Assembly: GCA_004335635.1 (NCBI GenBank)
Contig: QAXH01004598.1
Span: 10,392-21,381 of the forward strand
Length of the DNA: 10,990 bases
Source of the DNA: Chloromonas sp. AAM2
Lineage: Eukaryota; Chlorophyta; Chlorophyceae; Chlamydomonadales; Chlamydomonadaceae
Reading direction: 5' to 3'
A model generated the notes under the pieces. The model saw only the letters and a program-made list of their open reading frames with translations. It made no database searches and was not told where the DNA came from. Shown piece by piece: positions 1-6,775 of the stretch. Every line of letters begins with the position of its first letter. Within the stretch, counting starts at the first letter, position 1. Position numbers and translations under genes: made by a program.

Positions 1-1020
1 ACGGATATGCGACGCTGGGCAAAGCAGGGACAGAGGAATACCACAAGAACGGACGCAACTGCACGGTGACTCCACGCCATGTTGGCAAAGTTGTAGTTCT
101 ACCGGGCGCTTCAAAAAGCGTGTGCTTGCAAATCGATGCTGCTTGCTGTTCTAGCTGGACGTTACGGACAAGGGGGTGAGCTACAATGAGGTATCATTAT
201 CTGCCTGAATATTCACGCTTTCTGGCACTAAACCTCAAGCGTCAGTCAGGCTTGAGGTTTTTTTGCGTTAACACCAGTGCACAAGCTCTGCCGACAAGAT
301 TCAGCAGAGCAAGGGTCGAAGAAAGCGCTGGCGGTTACGTGAAAAGGACATGCAAGCAGGACAGAGCAGGAAAAGCAACCTTGCGGTGAGCAGTATCGCC
401 TGCATCGCAAATGCTTGTCACGCAGGTCAGCCACGGTTTCAAAATGTTTGCTGCTTCTTTCTGTTGCAAGCTTGCATTAAATCAATGCCGGCTGGTTGCT
501 GCTCACAAGCGAGCCCATGGCTTGACCAGAGGAAATCTTGTGCTACTTGGTGGGTGATCCTCGCATGCATCCACTCAGTCCGATCTGAGGTGCCTGTTGG
601 GTGCGTCTGAGTAGGTTAGTCAGCCCCTGCATGGACTTTTCAGTGCACATGCCTAACGCCAGTGCGCCTTACTCAGGCCAGTGACTTTGTAACCCAATAA
701 TTACCTGAGCAACCTGGGTGTTGAGCAACCTGACCGGTCCGAGTTGGTGCTTGCTGTTGATATGGGGCGCGTACGGGACTGGAATACACTCTGTGGAGAA
801 CCAACACATGGCTTCAGGCTGACATTGTTCGAGATAGGAACCCAACCCGATGCTCTGGGCTATGTATGCTGCTGTGCTACTGTGCTGCTGTCCAGCGACG
901 TTGGCGGTCAGGGTAGCACCTCGAGGGGTGACCACCACCATTACTATCGCGGTGTGTCGCAATCCCCTTCACTTGTACGTTGGACGGGCTAGAGTCCCTC
1001 CTCTCATGTAACACACTTCA
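1..1020. other. Region without a supportable gene, left edge
   Basis: Six-frame reading gives only short open stretches with no family resemblance and no convincing exon with matching splice sites. A hairpin followed by a T run lies at 231-264. The stretch could be intergenic or the intron/UTR of a gene to the left. Confidence 0.5.
231..264 (+). other. Ten-bp hairpin followed by a T tract
   Basis: AACCTCAAGC (231-240) pairs perfectly with GCTTGAGGTT (250-259) around a 9-base loop, and the sequence runs on into seven T (258-264). In bacteria or a plastid this would be read as an intrinsic terminator. In a nuclear algal sequence its role is unknown; a Pol III stop or chance are both possible. 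Confidence 0.5.
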
Positions 1021-1206
1021 TTTTATTTCATTTGGGAAGAATGCCTCATCTTTGGCAATCAACGACACCTGGAGCCGTACGATTTTATTTTATTTGGGAA
1101 GAACGTCGCATCTCTGGCAATCAACGGCACCTGGAGCCATATAATTTTTATTTCATTTGGGAAGAACGTCTCATCTTTGGCAATTAACGATACCTGGAGC
1201 CATACA
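1021..1206. repeat. Three tandem copies of a 62-63 bp unit
   Basis: Copies begin at 1021, 1083 and 1146. Each starts TTTTATTT(C/T)ATTTGGGAAG, continues through a TGGCAAT(C/T)AACG core and ends CCTGGAGCC(A/G)TA. They differ by scattered substitutions and a one-base length change, so this is an old local triplication about 460 bases upstream of the FBT start. Confidence 0.9.
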
Positions 1207-1253
1207 AGGAGGGAGTGCACACCTGGGGGCACGTCCAAGGTCAACTACTATTT
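1203..1253 (+). repeat. Dispersed repeat, copy 1 (shorter)
   Basis: TACAAGGAGGGAGTGCACAC (1203-1222), GCACGTCCAA (1229-1238) and ACTATTT (1247-1253) recur in the same order and orientation at 9994-10073. The second gap is eight bases in both copies; the first gap is 6 bases here and 35 there. Confidence 0.7.
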
Positions 1254-1663
1254 AGCTGTGTTGGCCATCAGCTTGTCTTGTTGCCCTGCACGACCCTGCC
1301 TCTGCAGAGCCTCTGCAGAGGTTCATGTCAGTTTAATAGAATAACTCCAGGCTGGGATCTGGAGCTTTACTAGCTTCGTCGCTTCAATCGCACAACTCTG
1401 CAGGGCAGCCTATGAGTGGGCCACAGGCACAGGTTGGCCTATTAATACAGCAATAGCAGCATAAAATTCATAACTGTACCACGGGGGGCGCGTACAGTGT
1501 ATATCAATGCCACGCGTGTGTCAATGAGCGATAGATGCTTGCATGGAAAATCCAAGACCGTTTCTGTGCAAGCAAATCCGCGTAGACCAGAATCAGCCCT
1601 TGGGCTGTGAGTCCAGATTGACAATTCATCGTAAAGCCTGTGCTTCAGCACTCTATTCTCAGC
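1254..1663 (+). promoter_or_regulatory. Presumed promoter and 5' UTR region of the FBT gene
   Basis: This is the sequence between the repeats and the chosen ATG. A TATA-like GTATATC lies at about 1499, 165 bases before the ATG, which is suggestive only. An ATG at 1543 in another frame would act as an overlapping upstream start if transcription begins before it. No conserved element can be asserted. Confidence 0.3.
1299..1320. repeat. Two 11-bp palindromic tandem units
   Basis: CCTCTGCAGAG occurs twice without spacing (1299-1309, 1310-1320) and is followed by G, giving overlapping CCTCTGCAGAGG-type palindromes. No known role. Confidence 0.7.
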
Positions 1664-1940
1664 ATGTGGTTAGCCCCCGTCCAATTGCCAGCTGCTACCT
1701 GCATTCGTTCTCGCGTGGCTCCCGAAAATGGCTACCGAGGATGCTTACTCGGCATCAGGCAGAACAGTGTCACGTGTTGCTCCCTGGCTGGCGCACCCGT
1801 TCCCACTGTCGCCAGTCCCACGCTGCCCTCGCCAGCAAGGCTCGGATGTCCTGCATTGCCTGCGCGCTTGCACCCAGCACTGTCAAGATTATGGCCGTCA
1901 TTGCCATCGATACCGCCCGAGCTGACAGCCGTGGCATTGG
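1664..1940 (+). CDS. FBT exon 1: N-terminal targeting region and start of TM1
   Basis: Codes for about 92 residues. The first 80 or so are rich in Ala, Pro, Ser and Arg and nearly free of acidic residues, which fits a chloroplast transit peptide (inference). The exon ends in the family's first conserved segment, PELTAVAL, and the donor GTAGGT at 1941 leaves one base (G), which joins TT of exon 2 to make Val. The reading frame is open back to a stop at 1619, and ATG 1664 is the only ATG in it upstream of the helix. An upstream ATG at 1543 lies in another frame and would cross the donor in the wrong phase. The 3' end is firm; the 5' end is less so. Confidence 0.72.
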
Positions 1941-3860
1941 GTAGGTGTTCTTTTCGGGACCAAAGGGTTTCCGGGCCTGCTGACAATTATGACAACAACG
2001 GACAAGAGGTTGCACTGAAATCCATGTTTGTCTGCACCAATCTATCAATGACGCTAATCCGCAACAGCACAGCATAAAGCATGATGTGCATCGATCCTCT
2101 CCCCACACACCTCGTGTCGTGAAGTCATGCACGGTGCCACTTTGCCTCTGCCCTCTGCCCTCAGTTTACTTTGTCCAAGGCATCATGGAGCTCGCTACTC
2201 TTGCACAGACATATCATTTGAAGGATGAACTGCATGCGAACCCTGCACAGGTAAGGCCAGCCATCTCAGCGTACTTGCCCACTCAGCACTGCTTGTTAGC
2301 GTCAAGCTCATCCAGCAGGCCTCCAAGCTAGCCATACAAGGGACAGCTTCTCTGAACATGGGCGAGGCACCAAGCCAGCTCAGCTCAGTGTCGTACGCCT
2401 TGTTATCTCGCTTAAAGTATTTCATGCTCGCTTACTGCTTACTGTCTCGGCTTCAGCCGTCACCACGCCAGCGTTGCCTGCGCCACTGTCTATCCCATGC
2501 CAATGTCCGTTACATCGTCCGTTTCCTCCACAGGTTGCGTTATTTCTCTCAGTGTCTAGCATTCCCTGGACCATCAAGCCGCTCATTGGCTTTGTCAGCG
2601 ACACAGTGCCGCTGTGGGGCTACAGAAGAAGGTCCTACTTGCTGCTGGCTAGCATGGCAGGTGAGCAGCACATGGGAACGTAGAAAGCACCTTATGTGCC
2701 CTGGGGAAAGATGTCATTCGTTTTACAAGCCACGGCGCTGTGTTGCAGGCAATCTGGCATGCCTCAGGGGCAGAGGAGAGGCTGTATGGGTTTTTTCCTT
2801 CCAATCTTTGCCTTGTTGGCCTCATGATCTAAACGTTCATAAGCTAAACCTCTTGAAATGAGCTGGCAGCAGTATGACATGCCTCAGGAGCTCAAGTGTA
2901 AACTACTCGGGGTCTAGAAAGTAACAGAGGGCAGGCAGGACCTTTCTCATGCTCTATGTTCTGTTCCGCCCCGTCTTCTGCCCAGGCACTGCCTCCTATA
3001 TATGGATGGCCCGGGGTCCCCCCAGTGCAATGGGGTTCCTTGGCGCCATGCTGCTGTGCAGCGCAGCCTCAGCAGTCAGTGATGTGGTGGTCGACTCCAT
3101 GGTGGTGGAGAGGGCGAGGGAGGAAACACAGGTGAAGGGGAGCACAAGTGCGGCTGTGACTCTAATCTAATTCAATCTGTGAGGGAGCTGTGAGGGAAGG
3201 GTGGTCGACTCAATGGTGGTGGGGAGAGGGGCACGTAGGTGCGGTGACGTGCCTTGCTCGTGGCTTCGGCTGTTCAATGACTGCATTGTGGGAAAGTCTG
3301 GAAGGGAGCCAGCTGAGCTCAATGCACCAAGGGCTAAGATAATCATCATCAGCCAAAGACTAGCTGCCCAGGCAAATCCGTCCCTTAAACGCTCAACATA
3401 ACTCGCCTAACACGTCCCGTCCCCCTTCGCACAAAACATTTTGATACAGTTCTGCACAATCAGGGTCAAGGTAGCCCTTCGCCTGGCCAAGGACAAGCAG
3501 TTGTGTGTGATTTGCTTGCAGGACGCCGCCGGCTCCTTACAGTCGCTGTGCTGGGCCTCCTATGCGGTGGCTCAGGTTGTCACGGCATCACTGAGCGGCA
3601 CCCTGGTACAGGCGAGCACATGGGGTGAACAATGGATATGGCTAACCTTTTTTTACCCATGACATTCATACCCATGACATTATACTCATGACATGTATAT
3701 ATAGATAATGGGCGATGACATATATAGATAGTATATACAGATCATATATAAACAGTATATATAGATCATATATATAGATCATGTGACATGTATCTGACAT
3801 GGGACGGTGAGGACATGGATGGAGGCCTTTCTTGTGTATGACCCTGCTGTGTTCATTTTC

Positions 3861-3894
<34 letters not shown>

Positions 3895-6495
3895 CGTCGT
3901 TGACTGGCAAATGTAAGCCGCCCAAGTGTGGCCGGAGAACCCAGAGTTGTTGACTCTGAACCTGCCTCGCAGAATGTTTTCAAGCCACAACACTTCTTCA
4001 CCCCGTGTTGTCAACACTTCGTCACCCCGTATTGTCTGTGCAGGAGTTTGGGCCCCGCACCGTGTTTGAGCTGACCGCCCTGTTTCCTTTGCTTGTGGGC
4101 GGAGCCTCAGTCCTGCTGCGGGAGGAAAGGGCAGACAGCCAGGACAGCAGCAGCAGAGGCAGTCACAGCAATCACAACAGCAGCAGAGGCAGTGGGAGTA
4201 GGTGCTCTGACAGCAGTGATTACAGCAGTAATGATAGCAAAAGCGGCGGCAGCAGCAGCAGCAGCAGCAGTGGGAGCAGCTGCTCCAGCAGCAGTGGCAG
4301 CAGCAAGGCAGAGCACGTCAACCAAGAGCTACAGCCTCCCAACTTCTCTACATCAGCCATGTCTACCACCATTACCACCGCCATCACAGCATCAACCACC
4401 GCAGCATCGGATACCCTAGTCCGTCTCACAGGAGAGGAGACAGCAAACAACCCGGGAGCAGAGGCGGAAGCTGGCAGTCAGTCTGCAAGCACATCAGCAG
4501 CAATGGCACAAGCAGGGCTGCTGTGGACTGCACTGCAGCGTCCCAGCGTAGCTGGTCCTCTCTCCTTCCTGCTGCTGCTGAGTGCCACCCCCTCTGCTGA
4601 CAGCGCGCTGTTCTTCTACCAGACAGAACAGCTGCACTTCAGTGCATCTTTCCTGGGACAGGTGCAGCTGGCAGGTGCTTGTGCATCATTTGCCGGTGAG
4701 TGGACTGGGCTGAACGTGGGCCGCAAGCGAGTGCAATAGTATCTTGCAGGCAAAATGGCATCCGTTCACAGCAGAGAAGCTGTCACAGGACGCAAATCGA
4801 GATGTGCACCCTGACACACTCTGAGCAGGACATTAAACCCAGCCAGGCTCACACAACACGAGCACTCACATGCATGGCAACACTGTGAGTGATGATTGAA
4901 CTCAACTCCCACACTTCCAAGCACTGAAGCGGGCAGGCGTCGGATGTAACGCAGCCTTGCCCTTCTCACCCGCGTTCGCTGTGCCATGAGGCACGTGCCC
5001 ATGCTGCAGGGTTTTCCTTAACAACTTGTTTCTTCTCTTTCTGTACAGAGAACGCAGGCGTGCGTCGCAGCATTTCCCTTCTCACCCTCTCTCGTGATGT
5101 GTGTGCCATGCGGCAGGTGTATTTCTGTACAACTCAGTCCTCAAGCGCGCGCCCATGCGGTCGCTGCTGCTCTGGGGCACACTCTTAGCCGCAGCGCTGC
5201 AGGGCAGCCAGCTGGTGCTGGTCTCTGGGGCACACAGGCAGTGGGGGCTGGACGATCATATGTTTGTGCTGGGCGGCTCGGTTGTGCTGGACGCGGTCAA
5301 AAACGTGAGTGTGTGCGTTGAATGCCAGCGGCCTTTCTTGCTCTGTGCCTTCGTCGCACTGAACGGGAGAACGGCAGCAACGTGTCGAGATACAAGTTCA
5401 AAAGTTCGTTAGAGAGCAGTGGGAGAGCGGAATGGGATATGGAAGCAATGTTTTTAAGAGTGTGTCAAGTCAGGCGTCAGTGTGATTAAAAGCAGGTTTT
5501 CTCTTGTGCACAGCAGTACTCAGACAGTCACCCTGTGAGCATCGGTCACTGCCAGTACAGCGTGCATGGCCAGGCTGGGCGCCTGCTCCAATTCAAGAAA
5601 CCCATCGCCTGCTCCATTTCTAACACTGGTGTTGTCTCACGCCTACTAACAAGAACAGCTCGGTAAATTGCGGTTTAAGACTGGTAATGAACGTGAACCT
5701 TCCCCGGCCCTGTTGCAGGTGTTATACATGCCGACCATGGTTTTAGCAGCGCGCCTTTGCCCCCCTGGACTAGAGGCCACCATGTTCGCGACCATCATGT
5801 CGCTCTCAAACCTAGCTGACGGGCTAAGAGTGGGCGGCGGGGCGGCATTAATGACGGCCCTGAATGTTGGCCCTGAGGATTGGTCCGGCCTGCCAACCCT
5901 CCTGGCTGTGTGCAATGCGGGCCTGCTGCTGCCTCTCACGCTACTGGGGCAGGTGCCGGCTGATGACGTGCCAGCAGGCGGCAGCGGTGATGGTGCACAA
6001 ACGTGCAACACCGGTTCTGACATGCCAGCAGACAGCCAGCAGGCAGCAATACCTGCCAACGTGCCATCAGATGGCACCGATGATGGTGCACATGTGCGCA
6101 GCGCAGGTTCAGCTCCACAAACATGCCCATGCTCGCTCAATCAATTCACAAGAAGCAAGTCAACGGCCCATGCACCAGATCTAGCTCTGCTGCCAGCTGT
6201 TACTGAGATGTCGGCCAACCTGGACAATGACCACTCCGGACAACGGCTATCCCCACAAGAGTACATGTCAAACTTGCAGAATATGACAAGTGTGGTTGTG
6301 ACAAGGACTGGCCAGGCGCAAGGGGCAGGCACGCTCACTCCTCCTGCCATGGGGTCCATTGTCCCGTTGTCTAGCAGGCTATCAGCGGTGCATGCGGGCG
6401 ACGCATGGACATCCGTACATGGCAGGCACAGCAATTGGCGGAGGGGCCAGCGGCGGGGCGGGAGGATAGCAGGAAAAACGGTGCCCAGCGGATGA
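1664..6495 (+). CDS. Folate-biopterin transporter (FBT/BT1 family, MFS), eight exons
   Basis: The gene encodes a 12-helix membrane carrier that moves folates and/or pterins; plant and cyanobacterial homologues act at the plastid envelope or plasma membrane. Coding exons read 1664-1940, 2165-2250, 2534-2660, 2986-3131, 3522-3611, 4044-4695, 5117-5304 and 5719-6495, giving about 780 residues. Every junction keeps frame and rebuilds family motifs in order: PELTAVALVYFVQG near residues 84-97, KPLIGFVSD (136-144) followed by a GYRRR loop, DVVVDSMVVERAR (196-208), GSLQSLCW (216-223), TALFPLL, SADSALFFY and LCPPGLEATMFA (535-546). Compared with typical FBT proteins of about 450-560 residues it is enlarged by a Ser-rich central loop (about 270-398) and a C-terminal tail of about 175 residues. 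Start choice is uncertain: ATG 1664 is the only ATG in frame between the stop at 1619 and the first helix. The substrate cannot be fixed from sequence. Family assignment is very secure. Confidence 0.93.
2165..2250 (+). CDS. FBT exon 2: rest of TM1 and KDEL-type loop
   Basis: Reads YFVQGIMELATLAQTYHLKD and continues to HANPAQ, a direct match to the FBT pattern YFVQG-LxxLAxxxxxKDxLxxxPAx. Acceptor is CCTCAG at 2159-2164 and donor is CAG|GTAAGG at 2251. Phase in is 1, phase out is 0, agreeing with exons 1 and 3. Confidence 0.93.
2534..2660 (+). CDS. FBT exon 3: TM2, cytoplasmic RRR loop and start of TM3
   Basis: Contains IPWTIKPLIGFVSDTVPLWG followed by YRRRSYLLLASMAG, equivalent to MFS motif A, with Asp144 and the Arg triplet 152-154. 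Acceptor CACAG precedes 2534. Donor GTGAGC at 2661 leaves one base that joins GC of exon 4 to make Gly164. Confidence 0.95.
2661..2985 (+). other. FBT intron 3
   Basis: A 325-base intron with donor GTGAGC and acceptor CCCAG, separating the two halves of TM3. I see no gene or strong repeat in it. Confidence 0.85.
2986..3131 (+). CDS. FBT exon 4: TM3-TM4 with the DVVVDSMVVERAR signature
   Basis: Codes for residues 164-212. It carries the most diagnostic FBT motif, SDVVVDSMVVERAREETQ, whose Asp196, Asp200, Glu205, Arg206 and Arg208 are all intact. Acceptor CCCAG at 2981-2985, donor CAG|GTGAAG at 3132, phase out 0. A degenerate copy of its 3' part lies in the following intron. Confidence 0.95.
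3132..3521 (+). other. FBT intron 4 with an exon-like fragment
   Basis: A 390-base intron with donor GTGAAG and acceptor TTGCAG. Around 3200-3222 it repeats 22 of 23 bases of exon 4 (3086-3108), the part coding VVDSMVV. Otherwise unremarkable. Confidence 0.85.
3522..3611 (+). CDS. FBT exon 5: TM5, GSLQSLCW motif
   Basis: Thirty residues starting DAAGSLQSLCWASYAVAQ and ending SGTLVQ. The acceptor is TTGCAG at 3516-3521. The end fits best at CAG|GCGAGC (3611/3612), a GC donor, because this keeps phase 0 and gives GTLVQ-EFGPR, the spacing seen in the family (GxLVexxGxR). A GT donor two codons earlier (CTG|GTACAG, 3606) also keeps frame but deletes Val-Gln. The GT at 3625 shifts the frame into exon 6. 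Confidence 0.88.
3656..3790. repeat. AT-rich simple and tandem repeats in FBT intron 5
   Basis: Three direct copies of a unit of about 15 bp containing CATGACAT (about 3656-3700) pass into repeated TATATAGAT/CATATATA words up to about 3790. Confidence 0.85.
3863..3892. repeat. (TG)15 microsatellite in FBT intron 5
   Basis: Fifteen uninterrupted TG dinucleotides are read directly, between the AT-rich block and the 24-bp duplication. Confidence 0.97.
3988..4035. repeat. 24-bp tandem duplication next to the intron 5 acceptor
   Basis: CAACACTTCTTCACCCCGTG-TTGT (3988-4011) is followed directly by a copy with two changes (4012-4035). Both copies are pyrimidine-rich and lie just before the acceptor at 4041-4043, so the duplication doubles the likely polypyrimidine region. 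Confidence 0.9.
4044..4695 (+). CDS. FBT exon 6: TM6, expanded Ser-rich loop, TM7-TM8
   Basis: Begins EFGPRTVFELTALFPLLVGG (TM6). A hydrophilic stretch of about 130 residues follows: a Ser/Gly-rich low-complexity run (about 272-335), then a Thr/Ser/Ala-rich part (TTITTAITASTTAAS). The family sequence resumes at about residue 400 with LLWTALQRPSVAGPL, ATPSADSALFFYQTEQLHFS and FLGQVQLAGACASFAG. In typical members the TM6-TM7 loop is only a few tens of residues, so this is an in-frame expansion. Acceptor TGTGCAG, donor GTGAGT at 4696, phase out 1. Confidence 0.93.
4137..4308 (+). repeat. AGC/CAG triplet repeats coding the Ser-rich loop of FBT
   Basis: Repeated CAG/AGC triplets, with clusters near 4140-4190 and 4238-4305, are read in frame as Ser codons. 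Interruptions by GGC, AGA, GAT and AAT indicate an old, diversified array. The same DNA gives Ala- and Leu-rich shadow frames that should not be annotated. Confidence 0.9.
4696..5116 (+). other. FBT intron 6
   Basis: A 421-base intron, donor GTGAGT and acceptor CGGCAG. No gene or notable repeat is visible inside it. Confidence 0.88.
5117..5304 (+). CDS. FBT exon 7: TM8-TM10
   Basis: Codes for residues 460-522, starting GVFLYNSVLKRAPMRSLLLW and ending HMFVLGGSVVLDAVKN. This fits the family pattern of LYN, Lys, PLR, then a QxxLVxG helix. Acceptor CGGCAG ends at 5116, donor AAC|GTGAGT at 5305, phase out 0. Confidence 0.94.
5305..5718 (+). other. FBT intron 7
   Basis: A 414-base intron, donor GTGAGT and acceptor TTGCAG. 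No gene or notable repeat is visible inside it. Confidence 0.88.
5719..6495 (+). CDS. FBT exon 8: TM11-TM12, C-terminal tail and stop
   Basis: Begins VLYMPTMVLAARLCPPGLEA, a conserved block near the end of FBT proteins, and ends the membrane domain with LLAVCNAGLLLPLTLLGQVP. About 175 hydrophilic residues follow, up to TGA at 6493-6495. They are rich in Ala, Ser, Asp, Gln and Thr and contain an imperfect 31-residue duplication. I recognise no domain in this tail. The acceptor CTGTTGCAG is strong. Confidence 0.93.
   Translation: MLYMPTMVLAARLCPPGLEATMFATIMSLSNLADGLRVGGGAALMTALNVGPEDWSGLPTLLAVCNAGLLLPLTLLGQVPADDVPAGGSGDGAQTCNTGSDMPADSQQAAIPANVPSDGTDDGAHVRSAGSAPQTCPCSLNQFTRSKSTAHAPDLALLPAVTEMSANLDNDHSGQRLSPQEYMSNLQNMTSVVVTRTGQAQGAGTLTPPAMGSIVPLSSRLSAVHAGDAWTSVHGRHSNWRRGQRRGGRIAGKTVPSG
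5968..6147 (+). repeat. Imperfect 93-bp tandem duplication in the FBT C-terminal tail
   Basis: The segment starting GTGCCAGCAGGCGGCAGCGG (5968) recurs 93 bases later at 6061 as GTGCCATCAGATGGCACCGA, both continuing into GATGGTGCACA. In protein, VPAGGSGDGAQ is echoed by VPSDGTDDGAH. The end of the second copy is eroded, so its limit is approximate. Confidence 0.6.
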
Positions 6496-6555
6496 ATGAT
6501 GGTGTGGAGAAACCGCAGGAGTGCGAAGTCAGTGGGGTATAAGTGCGTGTACTTT

Positions 6556-6560
6556 TGTAA
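6556..6560 (+). promoter_or_regulatory. Candidate poly(A) signal of the FBT gene (TGTAA)
   Basis: TGTAA lies 61 bases after the stop codon. In chlorophyte algae TGTAA is the normal polyadenylation signal, with cleavage roughly 10-20 bases downstream, so the 3' UTR may end near 6575, just before the foldback element. A five-base match alone is weak, and other TGTAA words occur further on (about 7484 and 8097). Confidence 0.5.
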
Positions 6561-6584
6561 GCTACCGGAATTCTTTTTAAAAAC

Positions 6585-6775
6585 AAAGATGTTTGCCAGT
6601 TCTGGGACAGTTTACAAGAATAGCACTGGAACCAGTGTGGCAACAGGGACAAGGTGAGCCCTGGGTAGCCCTGGACCCTGTATTCTGGCATGCACCCTGT
6701 CTCCACAATCTTCCAGCCACTGCACTGGTTCCAGTGCCCTTTTCAAATTCTGTCCCAGAACTGGCAAACATCTTT
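6585..6775. mobile_element. Foldback (MITE-like) element downstream of FBT
   Basis: AAAGATGTTTGCCAGTTCTG-GGACAG (6585-6610) is perfectly complementary to 6750-6775 (26 bp). Twelve bases further in on both sides, GCACTGGAACCAGTG (6623-6637) pairs perfectly with 6723-6737 (15 bp). The equal spacing shows one long hairpin of 191 bases with a symmetric internal mismatch. It has no coding capacity and no clear target-site duplication. A non-autonomous inverted-repeat transposon is the likeliest reading; a hairpin small-RNA precursor is an alternative. Confidence 0.6.

Larger units (their letters stand above)
3612..4043 (+). other. FBT intron 5, probable GC-AG intron rich in simple repeats
   Basis: The intron starts GCGAGC after CAG and ends TGTGCAG. 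It contains direct copies of a CATGACAT unit, an AT-rich TATATAGAT stretch, a (TG)15 run and a 24-bp tandem duplication just before the acceptor. GC-AG is inferred because it alone preserves both the reading frame and the family spacing. Confidence 0.7.

Noticed and set aside
186..610. Overlapping short ORFs at the left edge
   Set aside because: Rich in Cys, Arg and Ser with no recognisable pattern; one spans the hairpin and T tract.
669..992. Overlapping open frames of 82-97 codons on both strands
   Set aside because: No motif, no splice context and no compositional difference from background; open frames of this length on both strands are expected by chance.
1543..1944. The 133-codon ORF overlapping FBT exon 1
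   Set aside because: Its phase at the 1940 donor does not join exon 2; the frame ending in PELTAVAL does and matches the family.
3625..3630. GTGAAC as the donor of intron 5
   Set aside because: It would leave one extra base and shift exon 6 out of the conserved EFGPRTVFELTALFPLL frame.
4093..4450. Ala-rich and Leu-rich ORFs over the triplet repeat
   Set aside because: Shadows of the AGC/CAG array in other frames of FBT exon 6.
5646..6434. Long - strand ORFs opposite FBT exon 8
   Set aside because: Antisense shadows of a well-supported exon.
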